DNA of 64,000 nt from Girardinichthys multiradiatus (lineage: Eukaryota; Chordata; Actinopteri; Cyprinodontiformes; Goodeidae), in NCBI RefSeq assembly GCF_021462225.1, contig NC_061800.1, positions 1,612,001 to 1,676,000 on the forward strand. The letters are read 5' to 3'. The stretch's first letter is position 1. Each line of letters opens with the position of its first letter. Made by a program: the position numbers and the translations under genes. Under the pieces are notes generated by a model. That model was not told where the DNA came from. It did not search any database and was given only the letters and a program-made list of their open reading frames with translations. Below, in pieces: positions 9,354 to 20,229 of this stretch.

Positions 9354-10960
9354 CAGGTCCTTCTCAAAATATTAGCATATTGTGATGAAGTTCATTATTT
9401 TCCATAATGTCATGATGAAAATTTAATATTCATATATTTTAGATTCATTGCACACTAACTGAAATATTTCAGGTCTTTTATTGTCTTAATACGGATGATT
9501 TTGGCATACAGCTCATGAAAACCCAAAATTCCTATCTCACAAAATTAGCATATCATTAAAAGGGTCTCTAAACAAGCTATGAACCTAATCATCTGAATCA
9601 ACGAGTTAACTCTAAACACCTGCAAAAGATTCCTGAGGCCTTTAAAACTCCCAGCCTGGTTCATCACTCAAAACCCCAATCATGGGTAAGACTGCCGACC
9701 TGACTGCTGTCCAGAAGGCCACTATTGACACCCTCAAGCAAGAGGGTAAGACACAGAAAGAAATTTCTGAACGAATAGGCTGTTCCCAGAGTGCTGTATC
9801 AAGGCACCTTAGTGGGAAGTCTGTGGGAAGGAAAAAGTGTGGCAGAAAACGCTGCACAACAAGAAGAGGTGACCGGACCCTGAGGAAGATTGTGGAGAAG
9901 GGCCAATTCCAGACCTTGGGAGACCTGCAGAAACAGTGGACTGAGTCTGGAGTAGAAACATCCAGAGCCACCGTGCACAGGCGTGTGCAGGAAATGGGCT
10001 ACAGGTGCCGCATTCCCCAGGTCAAGCCACTTTTGAACCAGAAACAGCGGCAGAAGCGCCTGACCTGGGCTACAGAGAAGCAGCAGACTGTTGCTCAGTG
10101 GTCCAAAGTATTTTTTTCGGATGAAAGCAAATTCTGCATGTCATTCGGAAATCAAGGTGCCAGAGTCTGGAGGAAGACTGGGGAGAAGGAAATGCCAAAA
10201 TACCAGAGGTCCAGTGTCAAGTACCCACAGTCAGTGATGGTCTGGGGTGCCGTGTCAGCTGCTGGTGTTGGTCCACTGTGTTTTTTCAAGGGCAGGGTCA
10301 ATGCAGCTAGCTATCAGGAGATTTTGGAGCACTTCATGCTTCCATCTGCTGAAAAGCTTTATGGAGATGAAGATTTCATTTTTCAGCACGACCTGGCACC
10401 TGCTCACAGTGCCAAAACCACTGGTAAATGGTTTACTGACCATGGTATCACTGTGCTCAATTGGCCTGCCAACTCTCCTGACCTGAACCCCATAGAGAAT
10501 CTGTGGGATATTGTGAAAAGAACGTTGAGAGACTCAAGACCCAACACTCTGGATGAGCTAAAGGCCGCTATCGAAGCATCCTGGGCCTCCATAAGACCTC
10601 AGCAGTGCCACAGGGTGATTGCCTCCATGCCACGCCGCATTGAAGCAGACATTTCTGCAAAAGGATTCCCGACCAAGTATTGAGTGCATAACTGTACATG
10701 ATTATTTGAAGGTTGACGTTTTTTGTATTAAAAACACTTTTCTTTTATTGGTCGGATGAAATATGCTAATTTTGTGAGATAGGAATTTTGGGTTTTCATG
10801 AGCTGTATGCCAAAATCATCCATATTAAGACAATAAAAGACCTGAAATATTTCAGTTAGTGTGCAATGAATCTAAAATATATGAATGTTAAATTTTCATT
10901 ATCACATTATGGAAAATAATGAACTTTATCACAATATGCTAATATTTTGAGAAGGACCTG
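9354..10960 (+). mobile_element. Tc1-like transposon A, copy A1 (complete)
   Basis: It is flanked by TA on both sides (9352-9353 and 10961-10962). It begins caggtccttctcaaaa and ends ttttgagaaggacctg. The terminal inverted repeats are about 200 bp each (9354-9553 and 10761-10960) and nearly perfect. One intronless transposase gene lies inside. It interrupts the endonuclease of an L1-like LINE. Copies A2 (38087-39653) and A3 (54044-55412) are in the same window. Confidence 0.97.
9682..10683 (+). CDS. Tc1-like transposase (DD34E), copy A1
   Basis: It catalyses cut-and-paste transposition in the nucleus by binding the terminal inverted repeats and cutting at TA. The 333-residue frame is uninterrupted and close to the usual length of about 340 for Tc1. 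An N-terminal paired-like helix-turn-helix (about residues 8-45, with [19 protein letters not shown]) is followed by a basic linker (GRKKCGRKR, residues 50-58). The catalytic triad is visible: D147 in FFSDESKF, D237 in FQHDLAPAH and E272 in [11 protein letters not shown], with 34 residues between the last two. The start ATG follows the left inverted repeat. Compared with A2 and A3 it has lost one codon (KQQT against KQHWT near residue 134). It may be competent, but that is untested. Confidence 0.93.
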   Translation: MGKTADLTAVQKATIDTLKQEGKTQKEISERIGCSQSAVSRHLSGKSVGRKKCGRKRCTTRRGDRTLRKIVEKGQFQTLGDLQKQWTESGVETSRATVHRRVQEMGYRCRIPQVKPLLNQKQRQKRLTWATEKQQTVAQWSKVFFSDESKFCMSFGNQGARVWRKTGEKEMPKYQRSSVKYPQSVMVWGAVSAAGVGPLCFFKGRVNAASYQEILEHFMLPSAEKLYGDEDFIFQHDLAPAHSAKTTGKWFTDHGITVLNWPANSPDLNPIENLWDIVKRTLRDSRPNTLDELKAAIEASWASIRPQQCHRVIASMPRRIEADISAKGFPTKY

Positions 10961-13214
10961 TACTTGCCACCCCTCTTACAGATCATAGAGCTATTCACAT
11001 TAGCATCCAAATTTATGCTCCTGATAATACACCTTACAAATGTTTTTACTGGAAACTAAATAACTCCTTGCTAATGCAAGAAATGGTTAAAGTATAAGGC
11101 TAAAAAGAAGAGGTCCTCCTGCAACAATTGGGAACGTTTTAAGTTTGAAACTGGCAAATTTTAAAGACAATATGGAAGTCACATTTCTAAACTGAGGAAA
11201 GCTGAAGAGGAAGTAGTAATAAGCAAGATTACCTCTTATTACCTAAAATCCCCAGAGGAAATCTTGGAGGAAGATAAGTTAAATGTAATAGAACATCAAA
11301 ACAAACTGGACGCCTTATATAAACACAAGGCTGAATGAAGTTGCCTTCATCAGATCCAGGAAACGATGGCTGGAGGAGGGAGAGCAAAATTCTGCTTACT
11401 TTTTCAGGCTTGAAAAGTACAAATCAAAAACAAACTCTATTTATCAGCTAAACATCAATGACTCTATCTTCAACAATCCTAGACAAATTGCAACATTTTG
11501 CACCAAATTTTACTCTAACTTATACACCTCAAAATATAATGAAGAGATTTCAACATCATTTCTTAACAATGCTCAAAATTTAAAAACTATTGACGTAGAA
11601 GATAGAAACTACTGTGACAGCCCATTTACAATGGAGGGAATTTCTAAATTCATTAATGCACTGAAGTCCAATAAAACACCTGGCACAGATGGTTTATCTG
11701 TTGAGTTTTATCAATCATTTTCTAATCTTATAGCTCAATTTTTCTTACAAGTATTTCTAGAAAGTATAGAGAATAACACTCTCCCACCTACTTTGACTCA
11801 AGGTCTAATAACACTCATTCCGAAACCAGACACACTTTTTATTGATTATTGGAGACCTATATGTTTACACAATAATGATTATTAAGGTTATGGCTATAAT
11901 ACTTGCTAACAGAATTAAAGAGATCTTGGACACAGTTATCGATGAGACACAGTCAGGCTTTATGAGAAACAGACACATCTCTAACATCATCAGACTAGTT
12001 CTAGACCTACTTGATTACTCATATTTGATGCCTGATGATAGTTTTATTCTTTTCCTGGATTTTTATTTTTATAAGGCCTATGACACAATCAAACATCAAT
12101 TCATTTTTCAATCTTTGAAAACATTTGGGTTTGGCCCTTTCTTTTGTAACGCTGTCAAAACATTATACTCCAATAGCAATAGTTTTATTAAAATGCCAAA
12201 CGGCTCCACTCTTAGATTTGACCTAAAACGTGGTATTAACCAAGGATGTCCCACCTCTCCGTATTTATTCTTACTTTGTTCACAAATTCTTGCAACTCAT
12301 GTCTCCAATACTGCAGTACAAGGAATCTGCTTAGCTAATAAAGAACGTATAATCAACAAGTTAGCTGATGATACCACAATTTGTTTAAGGAATAAGAAAC
12401 AGATCCCTCTTGCCTTAGTGTGATTAGTGTCTTTTCCTCTGGTTTATGTTTAAATTAAAAAAATGTGAATTGCTAGCAATTAAAGACTGTCCAGCAAATG
12501 TCATTTAGCAATATCCCTGTGACAAGAAATCACTTATTGAGGCCTTTTAATTTCCAAAGACCAGAAGTTAAGATGCTTCTCTAATTTTACACCAATTATA
12601 CAGAAAACCAAAAATAAACTAAATCAGTGGCTGCAGAGGGATTTATCTCTAAAAGGTAGAGTATTGATTACTAAAGCTGAAGGATTATCCTGACCGACAT
12701 ATGCTGTTCTCCCCTTACATTTAGACAACAAAATTAGTAAAGATATTGACCGAATGCTTCTTAATTTTGTATGGAAAAATCGTACACACTATATTAGAAA
12801 AACTGTTATTATGAATGATTATGAATCAGGTGGGCTTAACGTTTTGGATTTCCCTACCCTAAATAACACATTTAAAATTAATTGGGTTAAACACTTCCTT
12901 AAGAATCCAACTTCTCTCTGGAACCTTATACCATATCATGTTTTCTTGCGCTTAGGTGGCTTTATCTTCATTTTAAACTGTAATTATAATGTTGAGAAAC
13001 TTCCTGTAAAACTCTCATCTTTCCATAAGCAGGTGCTCTTAGCATGGACGCTCATTTATAAACATAACTTCTCACCTCACAAATACCTTATCTGGAACAG
13101 CAGAGATGTTTTATTTAAAAACAGGTCACTCTTCTTAGAGACTTGGGTTCAAAATGGGATCCTACTGTTGCCTCTGCTGGTTAATAAAGAAGGACAAATT
13201 CTCAATTACAATTA
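10961..13214 (+). pseudogene. L1/Tx1-like LINE ORF2, endonuclease end and reverse transcriptase
   Basis: The endonuclease resumes after the transposon with LATPLTDHRAI. Reverse transcriptase follows: ALKSNKTPGTDGLSVEFYQ (about 11660-11715), IILANRIKEILDTVI, DETQSGFMRNRHISN, DFYFYKAYDTIKH (palm Asp), GINQGCPTSPYLFLL, and an LADD catalytic box at 12361-12372. A C-terminal part (LLNFVWKNRTHYIRK, then VKLSSFHKQVLLAWTLIYKH) runs to 13214. Frame changes near 11340, 11840-11885 and 12420-12750 and several stops make it dead. No poly-A tail is obvious at the 3' end. Confidence 0.85.
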
Positions 13215-13259
13215 ATTCTGCTTAATATATAATTTTCCAGTTAGTCCACAGGAATTCTC

Positions 13260-13781
13260 CACGGTGGTGGATGCTGTTGCTATGGTTTGGGGTTGTTTGG
13301 TTTTTGGTTGCGGGTTTTTCCTCATATGTTTCTCACAGTCAAGGTTTTGAATCATGCTTCTGTTTATTATTTTCCTGGTCATGCTTTAGTTTTTGTCTTC
13401 TAGTTCATGTTTTGTCAAGTTAGGTTTTTGGATCTGGTTATGCTTTAGTTTCATGTTTTTCTAGTTATGTTTCTATTAGTTTGTATCCTGAAATTTCTGT
13501 TTTGCTCCAGTCATGTTGTGTTCTGTCCTGTCTGTCAATTAGCTTTATTCGGTTTACCTGCACTAAGCAAATCAGTCTCCTCTTTTCAACTTGTTCTTAT
13601 TCCATAGATACATCTCTGTTCTGTTGATTCTTGGCGGAAAAATTTTGGATCATGTCACTTTGTTTTCTGCCAGTTCTTGTTATTCATGCCAAGTCTTTCC
13701 ATGCCTGTATTTGCCACCACCTTCCGGAGTAAGTTTCAGTTATTAAACCATTTCACTTACCATCATGCTGCCTGCTCGTCA
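13260..13781 (+). repeat. T-rich dispersed repeat, copy 2
   Basis: T/G-rich text with repeated ttatgttt/catgttt/ggttttt phrases, including catgcctgtatttgccac near 13700. It is similar in style to 7171-7860 and 20230-20560. It ends abruptly at about 13781, where ERV pol text starts. The family is not identified. Confidence 0.35.
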
Positions 13782-14150
13782 GCAAAAGCTGGGTACCAGA
13801 TCAGCAAAGCCAAACTACAAATTTGCCGGAAACAGGTGGATTTCTTAGGCAGGGTAATCTCTCAGCCCGGACAGGAATGTCCCCTTCACATCAATCTGCT
13901 GTCCTTTCTCATCCAAAACCGGTGCGGGTGAAGGACATGCTTTCCTTCTTGGGACTCACCGGATACAGCAGGTCATTTATTCCAGGATACAATGACCTAA
14001 TGGCCCCACTCTGCGACTTAGTGAAGAAACAGGGCATGCGCCATTTGATAGCGCCTCTAGAATGGACAACAGAAGCAGAGGAAGCATTTATTGCTCTTAA
14101 AACCAGCCTTTCCCAAGCTGCTCACTTGGCACTCACTTGGATGTTTCTGT
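13782..14150 (+). pseudogene. ERV copy 2 RT thumb/connection
   Basis: GYQISKAKLQICRKQVDFLG (13797-13850), then after a frame change LSFLGLTGYSRSFIPGYNDL and TTEAEEAFIALKTSL, match the region after the YVDD box of retroviral RT. The catalytic box itself is not present, so RT is 5'-truncated at about 13782. A frame change near 13830-13930 and another near 14140 split it. Confidence 0.8.
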
Positions 14151-15080
14151 AACAACACACACCGCAAACGGAGTGCTGTTCCAGAAAAAAGGGGGAGTAA
14201 GAACAGTGCTAATGTATATTAGCGTGATGCTTGACAACATGGAACAAAGACACCATGAATGTACCAGACATGCAGCAGGGTTGGCAAAAATAATTCAAAA
14301 AACATCCCATGTGGTGATGGGACATCCACTACACATTTTAACATAACATGGAGTAGTGGCATTTGTCAATTCCAAAACTTTCACACTCTCACCATTGAGA
14401 CAACAGAGATTGAGCAAGGTGCTGGAGGCGCCAAATATCATCTACAGCCATGAAGGGATCAACATGGCGGACAGAATGACAGAAGGAGAGACGAAAAAGT
14501 TGAGGTAAGTGAGAAAATCAGACCAGACCTACAAGGAGAACCACTGACAGAAGCAAGAAACCTGTACACAGATGGCTGTTGTTTTAGACATGACACAGAG
14601 GGTCTGAAAGCAGCCTATGCAGTGGTGGAAGACACAGGAACGAACTTTGTGACTCTTAAGGCAGAAGGGCTGACAGACACCCAATCAGCACAGAGAGCAG
14701 AGGTGCTAGCAGTAATAGCAGCCCTAGAACTAGGGAAGGACAAAAAGTGAACATCTACACAGACTCAGCTTATGTCACGGGAGCAGTGCACATGGAACTG
14801 AAGCAGTGGATGAGAACAGGGTTTAGAACAGCAGGACAGAAACCCATTAAACATGAGCCAGAAATGAGAAGATTAGTTGAGGCCCTACTACTTCCCCAAG
14901 AAGTAGCGGTCATAAAATGCATAGGACATGATAACAGCTACACTAGGGTGGTTCAAGGAAATCAAGCTGCAGACCAAGCAGCCAAAACCAAAGCTGGATA
15001 TCTGCCCATACACATCTTGATGAACTCTGAAATTGAATGGACACCAGAACCGACTCTGGAGGAGGTGAGTAGACTGCAAA
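14137..15080 (+). pseudogene. ERV copy 2 connection and RNase H
   Basis: RNase H degrades the RNA strand during reverse transcription. The connection (14137-14345) is followed by RNase H text with all four acidic positions readable: ARNLYTDGC (Asp, about 14550-14576), QRAEVLAVIAAL (Glu, about 14695-14730), NIYTDSAYVTGA (Asp, about 14750-14785) and GNQAADQAAK (Asp, about 14958-14987). Breaks include a stop near 14346 and a frame change near 14745. From 14747 the frame is open through RNase H into integrase. Confidence 0.85.
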
Positions 15081-16260
15081 AGGGGGCCTCACCGGAAGAG
15101 AAATCAGTCTGGAAGGCAAGAGGGGGAAGAAAAGACCAGGATGAACTATGGAGAAGTCCAGACGGACATCCCATCCTACCCCCAGGGTTGACCACAGCAG
15201 CGCTGGAAGAAGCACATGGACCGGGACATGCAGGAACTGCACAAATGATGAAGAGTCTTGAGCACTGGTGGCATCCATACCTGAAACAGACGGTAGGTCA
15301 TTGGATAAGCTCGTGTAGCACCTGCCAAAAATTCAATGTGAGACCCACTCTGAAGCCTGCACCAGGTAAGTTCCCTGTGGACCCGGTAGCAGGTAAGGAA
15401 ATCATCATAGACAACACAGACATGACTGAAAGAGGGAATGGGTTCAGATATCTGTTGGTGTGCGTGGATGCGTTCACCGGTTGGCCAGAGGCCTGGCCAG
15501 CAAAAAAGGAAGACAGCAAAACAGTGGTGAAGTGTCTGATTAATCACTACATCCCCAGGCAGGGTTTTTTTTGCGAAAATCAGGTCAGATAATGGCACAC
15601 ATTTCAAAAATGAAGAACTTAGAGAGGTTGAAAAGTTCCTGGGACTGAGACATTCCTTTGGAACAGTGTACCACCCCCAATCTCAAGGGAAGGTGGAAAG
15701 GATGAACCAGACAATCAAAACCAAATTGGCTAAGATCTGTGCACAGACCAAAATGAATTGGGTCACAGCATTACCTTTAGCTTTGATGTCAGTAAGAAGC
15801 TCAGTGAGCCAGAGACATGGGTTGATGCCCCATGAACTGCAGACTGGAAGACCTTTTCCAGGCCCCAAAACCAGGTTACCTTTTTTGACTGAATGTGAAC
15901 AATCTATGTCTCACCGTGATTACTATAGATCTCTCCACAGCTTGATTGCAGCATTCTCAAAACAGGTGGCCGCCCAGCCATCCGAGGTTCAAGCCACCAC
16001 CTCAGACGCGGAGTGGATCCTTCTGAAAGTCATCAAACGGAAGTGGTGACAGCCCAGGTGGACGGGTCCATTCCAGGTCACAGAGAGAACCTCACATGCG
16101 GTGAGGGTCAAGGGCAAAGGAGACACGTGGTATCATTGGAGCCAGTGTGCAGCAGCAGAGGCACCACAGAGATCGCTGCCAGAGCAGAACCTGAGGGACA
16201 ACACCAGCACACCAGAAGACCTTTCTCACCCAATTCAAGGGACAGAATAATCCCCTAGGG
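15081..16260 (+). pseudogene. ERV copy 2 integrase, broken at a T-run
   Basis: The zinc-binding HHCC domain is readable (HGPGHAG near 15215-15235, SCSTCQKF near 15313-15336). The catalytic core includes a first Asp near 15420 (IDNTDMTERG), RYLLVCVDAFTGWPEAWPAK, and SDNGTHF near 15586-15606 (second Asp). The third acidic residue is in QSQGKVERMNQTIK (15678-15719). All three catalytic positions are present, but an eight-T run at 15565-15572 puts the two halves in different frames and a stop follows. The C-terminal end (16013-16260) is in a third frame. The domain would be non-functional as it stands. Confidence 0.85.
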
Positions 16261-16557
16261 TGAGAAAGCGTTCATTTACACCTAAAGGTTAGTCTACACC
16301 TTAGGTGCACCGTCAGATCAGTGGTCCCACCAATAGGGGCAGAATAATCCCCTGGTGAGACCACTTAGCTCCAGGTCAGTCTACACCTGTGAGTGAAGAC
16401 CAGGACATCACACAGAAGAGGCGGATGTGATTGAGCTTTCCTCTCTTTCACTGGTGGTCGTAGCTGCTCTCCCACCGAAGAACTTAACTGAACACTCTGA
16501 ACTTAAAAAAAAAAAAAAAGAGAGGTCTTTTGTGTTTCACCATATTGTTAATCCTTA

Positions 16558-16570
16558 TCTTCCTTTGCAG
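16558..16570 (+). promoter_or_regulatory. candidate env splice acceptor
   Basis: A pyrimidine tract ending tcttcctttgcag lies 15 bases upstream of the Env leader ATG (16586). This is where a retroviral subgenomic env acceptor would be expected. It is inferred from sequence only. Confidence 0.4.
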
Positions 16571-16585
16571 GTACCTTGGAAAAGA

Positions 16586-18216
16586 ATGGGAGGTAAAAAT
16601 CTAGGACCCAGGCCCCTTAAGGGTTGGGTCACGGGAGGTATAGGTGTTTTATCATTTTTCATTGTCACATTGATTCTAGGTTTGTATTGTGAACTTCCTT
16701 TCCAGACATGCTCCAGTCATCCCAGGATCAATAAAAGACAATCCAAACCTCAGGGTCCAGATAAATGCCTCCAGGCGTTTGGGGGAATATAATTAAATTA
16801 CACTCTCGGTGCAACCACGACTTTCCAATTTGATCTTGCGACGTTATCAATTGTAGCTCTTACCAAATCTCAGGCAGCACATGGTTGACGAGGCTCCACT
16901 ATTACCTATGCGCTAATGTTGAACTCTCCACACACTGTGAGTCCACAAGTGCAGACACACCCACCCCTTTGTGCGGTAGGGGGTGGAGAAATACTATATA
17001 TTACAGCAGACCATGGAATACCAATATTTTTAACCCTGACCCGACACCTAAACTTGAAGCGCTAAACATATCCCTGATACGCGGTGGTTTACCAAATACC
17101 GCTTCAAATGGGCAACAGCCATTTCTTTTAACCCTTAAAGCCTTGACACACAACCCCCTAGGAACACACAACGCCCATTTCATGTTTGGTCTTCGACGAG
17201 GATGGAACACACAGAATCCGGAAGGCATCATCAAGATAAATTTCGGAAATCACTCCAATCAGGCAGAGTCAGACAAGGGGAGGATAAAGATAGACTACAA
17301 CACCTTAAAACCCATAGAAATTATCCAGATGGCCACGGGATATACTGAAGATAACCTCTGGCTCCAATGGATAGCTCAGACTGCCAAAGAACAAAGTAAA
17401 TCAGATTGTGTGGCATGCGCGACTGCAAGACCACATTTAACTACTGATCCTGCTCCTCTGTATCCAGAGGACCAGTGGGGTTATAGCTGTATGCTACAGC
17501 TGACTAGAGTGGCTACTCCCACAAACTGTACCACTTTGGCCAGTCTGTTTCCACCCATTGCCAATAACACCAGAGCAGGCCCTTTCACCCCTCAACGAAG
17601 AAATGGCACATACACTTGCTTTACCTTCACTTCCACAACACCAAAGGCAAATGTAGGACAAATTCCTCGCGATTGGTGTAACATCACGGTGCCAGGCTCA
17701 GTGATAGGTCCCTGGGCAAGATCAGGACTCTACTATTATTGTGGAGGACATCGGCTATTAACTAGGATTCAAAATAATACTATTGGAATGTGTGCCATGG
17801 TTAGGTTGCAGGCACCTCTCCTTCTGTTAGGTAAAGACTTTAAGTATCTTCCCTCGAAACATGCACAAAGCACGGCTCTCACTAGGCGACAGCGTAGACA
17901 TGTCATGAAGCGGATCACAAACGCATTTGACCTGACCGAAGGCTCGCCCACCTACATTGACGCAATTGGAGTCCCCCGAGGCTTACCCAATGAGTATAAA
18001 TTGGCGGACCAAGTCTCAGCAGGCTTCGAAAACCTTTCCATTATTGCAGCCTTTTTTCCGGTAACTCCCAATAAAAATGTGGACCGCATTAATTACATAC
18101 ATTACAATGTTCTTCGAATGGCCAACCTCACTAGAGATGCTGTGGGCCTAGCTGAACAAACTGGCCCCACATCCCTTATGGCAGTACAAAATAGGATGGC
18201 CCTGGACATGGTGTAG
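16586..18216 (+). pseudogene. ERV copy 2 envelope gene, long SU-TM frame, truncated
   Basis: The leader at 16586-16792 begins MGGKNLGPRPLKGW and has a hydrophobic signal segment (GVLSFFIVTLILGLYC). It is closed by a stop. A second frame stays open from 16885 to 18216 (443 codons) and covers most of SU and the start of TM. It contains a CVAC box (CXXC type, 17407-17418), many NxS/T glycosylation sites, and a furin-like RRQRR cleavage site at 17884-17898. TM text then reads SPTYIDAIGVPRG and NVDRINYIHYNV. The frame ends at TAG 18214-18216, before any CX6CC. It is therefore a defective Env lacking the fusion-subunit core. Retention of 443 open codons suggests a younger insertion than copy 1. Confidence 0.85.
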
Positions 18217-18298
18217 CTTTTCACTCACCTCCAACCAGTTGAGCCGTGCTCTCGGGATCTCTCTGTTCTCTCTGGTGCTAAGTGGATGTTTTTGTATT
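18217..18298 (+). pseudogene. ERV copy 2 Env membrane-anchor scrap
   Basis: After a deletion the text reads LGISLFSLVLSGCFCI, a hydrophobic stretch ending in Cys residues. That is how gamma-type Env membrane anchors end. It breaks off at about 18298, where SINE sequence begins. Confidence 0.5.
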
Positions 18299-18545
18299 GG
18301 GACGATGGTGGTAGGGGTTCGTCGGATAACCGGTGGGTTACCGGTTCGAACCCCTGCTGTATCCATCTCAATCTTTTTGTCCTTGGGCAAGACACTTCAC
18401 TTGCTTTGCCTGCTGATGGTGGTCAGAGGGCTTGGTGGCACCTATTGTATGGCAGATGTAGGATGGATGACTGATTTGTAGTGTAACACGCTTTGGGTCC
18501 TCAGACTTCATAAGCTCTGTACAAGTACGGGCCATTTACTATTTA
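18299..18545 (+). repeat. tRNA-derived SINE, copy 1
   Basis: The B box ggttcgaaccc is at 18343-18353, followed by the conserved core cttgggcaagacacttcac, a gatggtggtcagagggc block, and a 3' end cgctttgggtcctc...acaagtacgggccatttac. A second copy sits at 24742-25005 and is alignable throughout. It ends ERV copy 2. Confidence 0.85.
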
Positions 18546-19079
18546 CTGTTTGTGTTTTACTCTGTTGTTGGAAGTTGTGGAAGTACAACAGCTGAGGATG
18601 TACAGCAACTTTATCAAGAATCACTCAGAGAAATTATTAAACAAAAATTCTACAATTGACAGAAACATTCATTTAGGAGCCTAATGCTTAATCCCTCTCA
18701 TTTGTTAAAAAAAAGTTAAGATTGAATTTCTTTGAACATTTCTTACTTTTGGATTTATTTGTTAGAAAATCCATTGTGAGTGACTCTCTGCTACGGCACA
18801 ATACTGCTGCAAAGCAAAAAAGGCAGCCTGAGCAAAAGTGTGACACAAATCTGCAGCATTGATTATGCAGTGATCTATTAGTTTACTCATTTGACAAAAA
18901 TGGAAACAGAGAGGCATCAATTATACTTCATCTATTTGAACAAGTAATGAGACGTACATTTTTAATTAATATAATATATCTGATATACGGTAAAGAAATA
19001 AACAATCTAATCATCTTATATTCTCCATTGACCCACAGCTTTCTTTGCCCCCAGCCCCCTCCCCTTCTCAGGAACCATT
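18546..19079. other. no recognisable feature
   Basis: AT-rich, with only short frames. No repeat or exon signature was recognised. Confidence 0.5.
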
Positions 19080-19350
19080 TCAGTTTGCTTATTGTCATAG
19101 GGTGGCACTTAGAGACGTCATCATACGACTGCTTCAACAAACCCACTGTCTTCTGGACAAGCAGGCAGCACTGTGAGTGTCATGAACTTTGACTACTCCA
19201 GTTTTTTTAACACAGTTCAGCTTGATTTGTTTTGTCAACTGACTTAGGTGGAGGCCTCAACAATCACACAGCAAAGGAGCACCACATTGAATTGTATTTT
19301 CACGTTTTTTTGTCTGTACACCTCAGACTTTAACTAAAAATCATTACTTT
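19080..19350 (+). pseudogene. Rex1-like LINE reverse transcriptase scrap
   Basis: The plus strand reads IIRLLQQTHCLLDKQAA, then after decay a palm-like NFDYSSFFNTVQLDLFCQ, and further on a VEASTI and CLYTSDF. The same phrases occur in order in the minus-strand LINE at 21259-23700 (IIHLLQQTHCHLDKAS, FFDFSSAFNTIQPDLLCQ, VEASTI, LYTSDF). It is a short, stop-riddled piece of the same family in the opposite orientation. Confidence 0.7.
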
Positions 19351-19375
19351 ATGACGTGACCCCCTTTTTTATTGC

Positions 19376-20110
19376 TTATAGAAAGCCCCAGGCTTTGGAA
19401 AGCCCAGGTCCTGTTTCGATACAAATTTACCCAGGTAATTTCACTTTCCTGGGGCTTTACTTTCACAGGTAAATGGTCCTACTCTGGAGATGGTCTTTTT
19501 AGCTTTCCTTGTGATTTGTTAAAGGGGAGGGGTTGTTTGCAGCGAGGCATGGCATCAGCAGCTGCAATAACGGCGCAGGTTAGTATACAAATTAATAATT
19601 TTTATACCATTAATAAAGATAGACCTCAAAACTTCATCTGTGCAGTTAGTTCATCAAGAATGAGCCTACTTTGAAATGTTTTTTCGTAGTTTTCGGAGCA
19701 GTGGATCTCTGCTTACAAGCTAATCTGACGTCTGACTGCTAAGCTAAGCTAACCAGGCGGTTGGACTGGAAATTCCTCACTAACCGCTGCCTAATGTCGG
19801 CCCGGCACTCTGGGATTTCCTGCTACCTGTTATTTGTTTGTGGTGACTTAAAGTGAATATAAAGCATTTAGTAGGTATGTGGTGAATAACTGCAAGTACC
19901 AAAAAATAAAACGAAATATTTTTTGCTAGACATTTGTGAATTTTAAGTTATTGTTGGCATTATTAATAACTATTTTGCCACAGCTGTGTAAGACAAATAT
20001 TTTGGTCCTGCCATCTCTAGGCAATAGGAAAAGAAAGTAAAGATTTCCCTGGGATTCCTATTACCCGGTGAAAACAAATCCTGAGGCTTTAAATCCTGGG
20101 GCTCAGTGGA
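19376..20110. mobile_element. non-autonomous DNA transposon with long terminal inverted repeats
   Basis: The left end (19376-19470: aagccccaggctttgg ... caggtaatttcactttcctgg) is the imperfect reverse complement of the right end (about 20025-20110: ccctgggattcctattaccc ... cctggggctcagtgg). This gives terminal inverted repeats of roughly 80-90 bp around a 560-bp core with no transposase. The superfamily is not determined because the exact ends and target duplication cannot be fixed by eye. Confidence 0.55.
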
Positions 20111-20229
20111 AAAGGGGCTATGGTGTGGGAACAATCATCTCATCTTAAATGTGAACCAAACAAAAGAGATGACTGTAGATATGATAAATATGTCAAACAC
20201 TATTTCTACCGTGGGGGAAGAAGAGGACA

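Larger units (their letters stand above)
13782..18298 (+). mobile_element. endogenous retrovirus copy 2 (pol-env), truncated both ends
   Basis: The order is RT end, RNase H, integrase, then env, all on the plus strand and much better preserved than ERV copy 1. No LTR, gag, protease or RT palm is present on the left, where a T-rich repeat abuts. On the right the Env TM is deleted internally and the element stops at a SINE (18299). It shares the TM phrase NVDRINYIHYNV with copy 1 but differs elsewhere. A gamma-type fish retrovirus is inferred. Confidence 0.85.

Noticed and set aside
14943..15607. Minus-strand open frames of 73-143 codons
   Set aside because: They are shadows of the retroviral RNase H and integrase on the plus strand.
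18343..18353. tRNA gene (B box ggttcgaaccc)
   Set aside because: No cloverleaf or A box at the right distance. The following conserved core and tail identify a SINE, and the same holds at 24785 and 7979.
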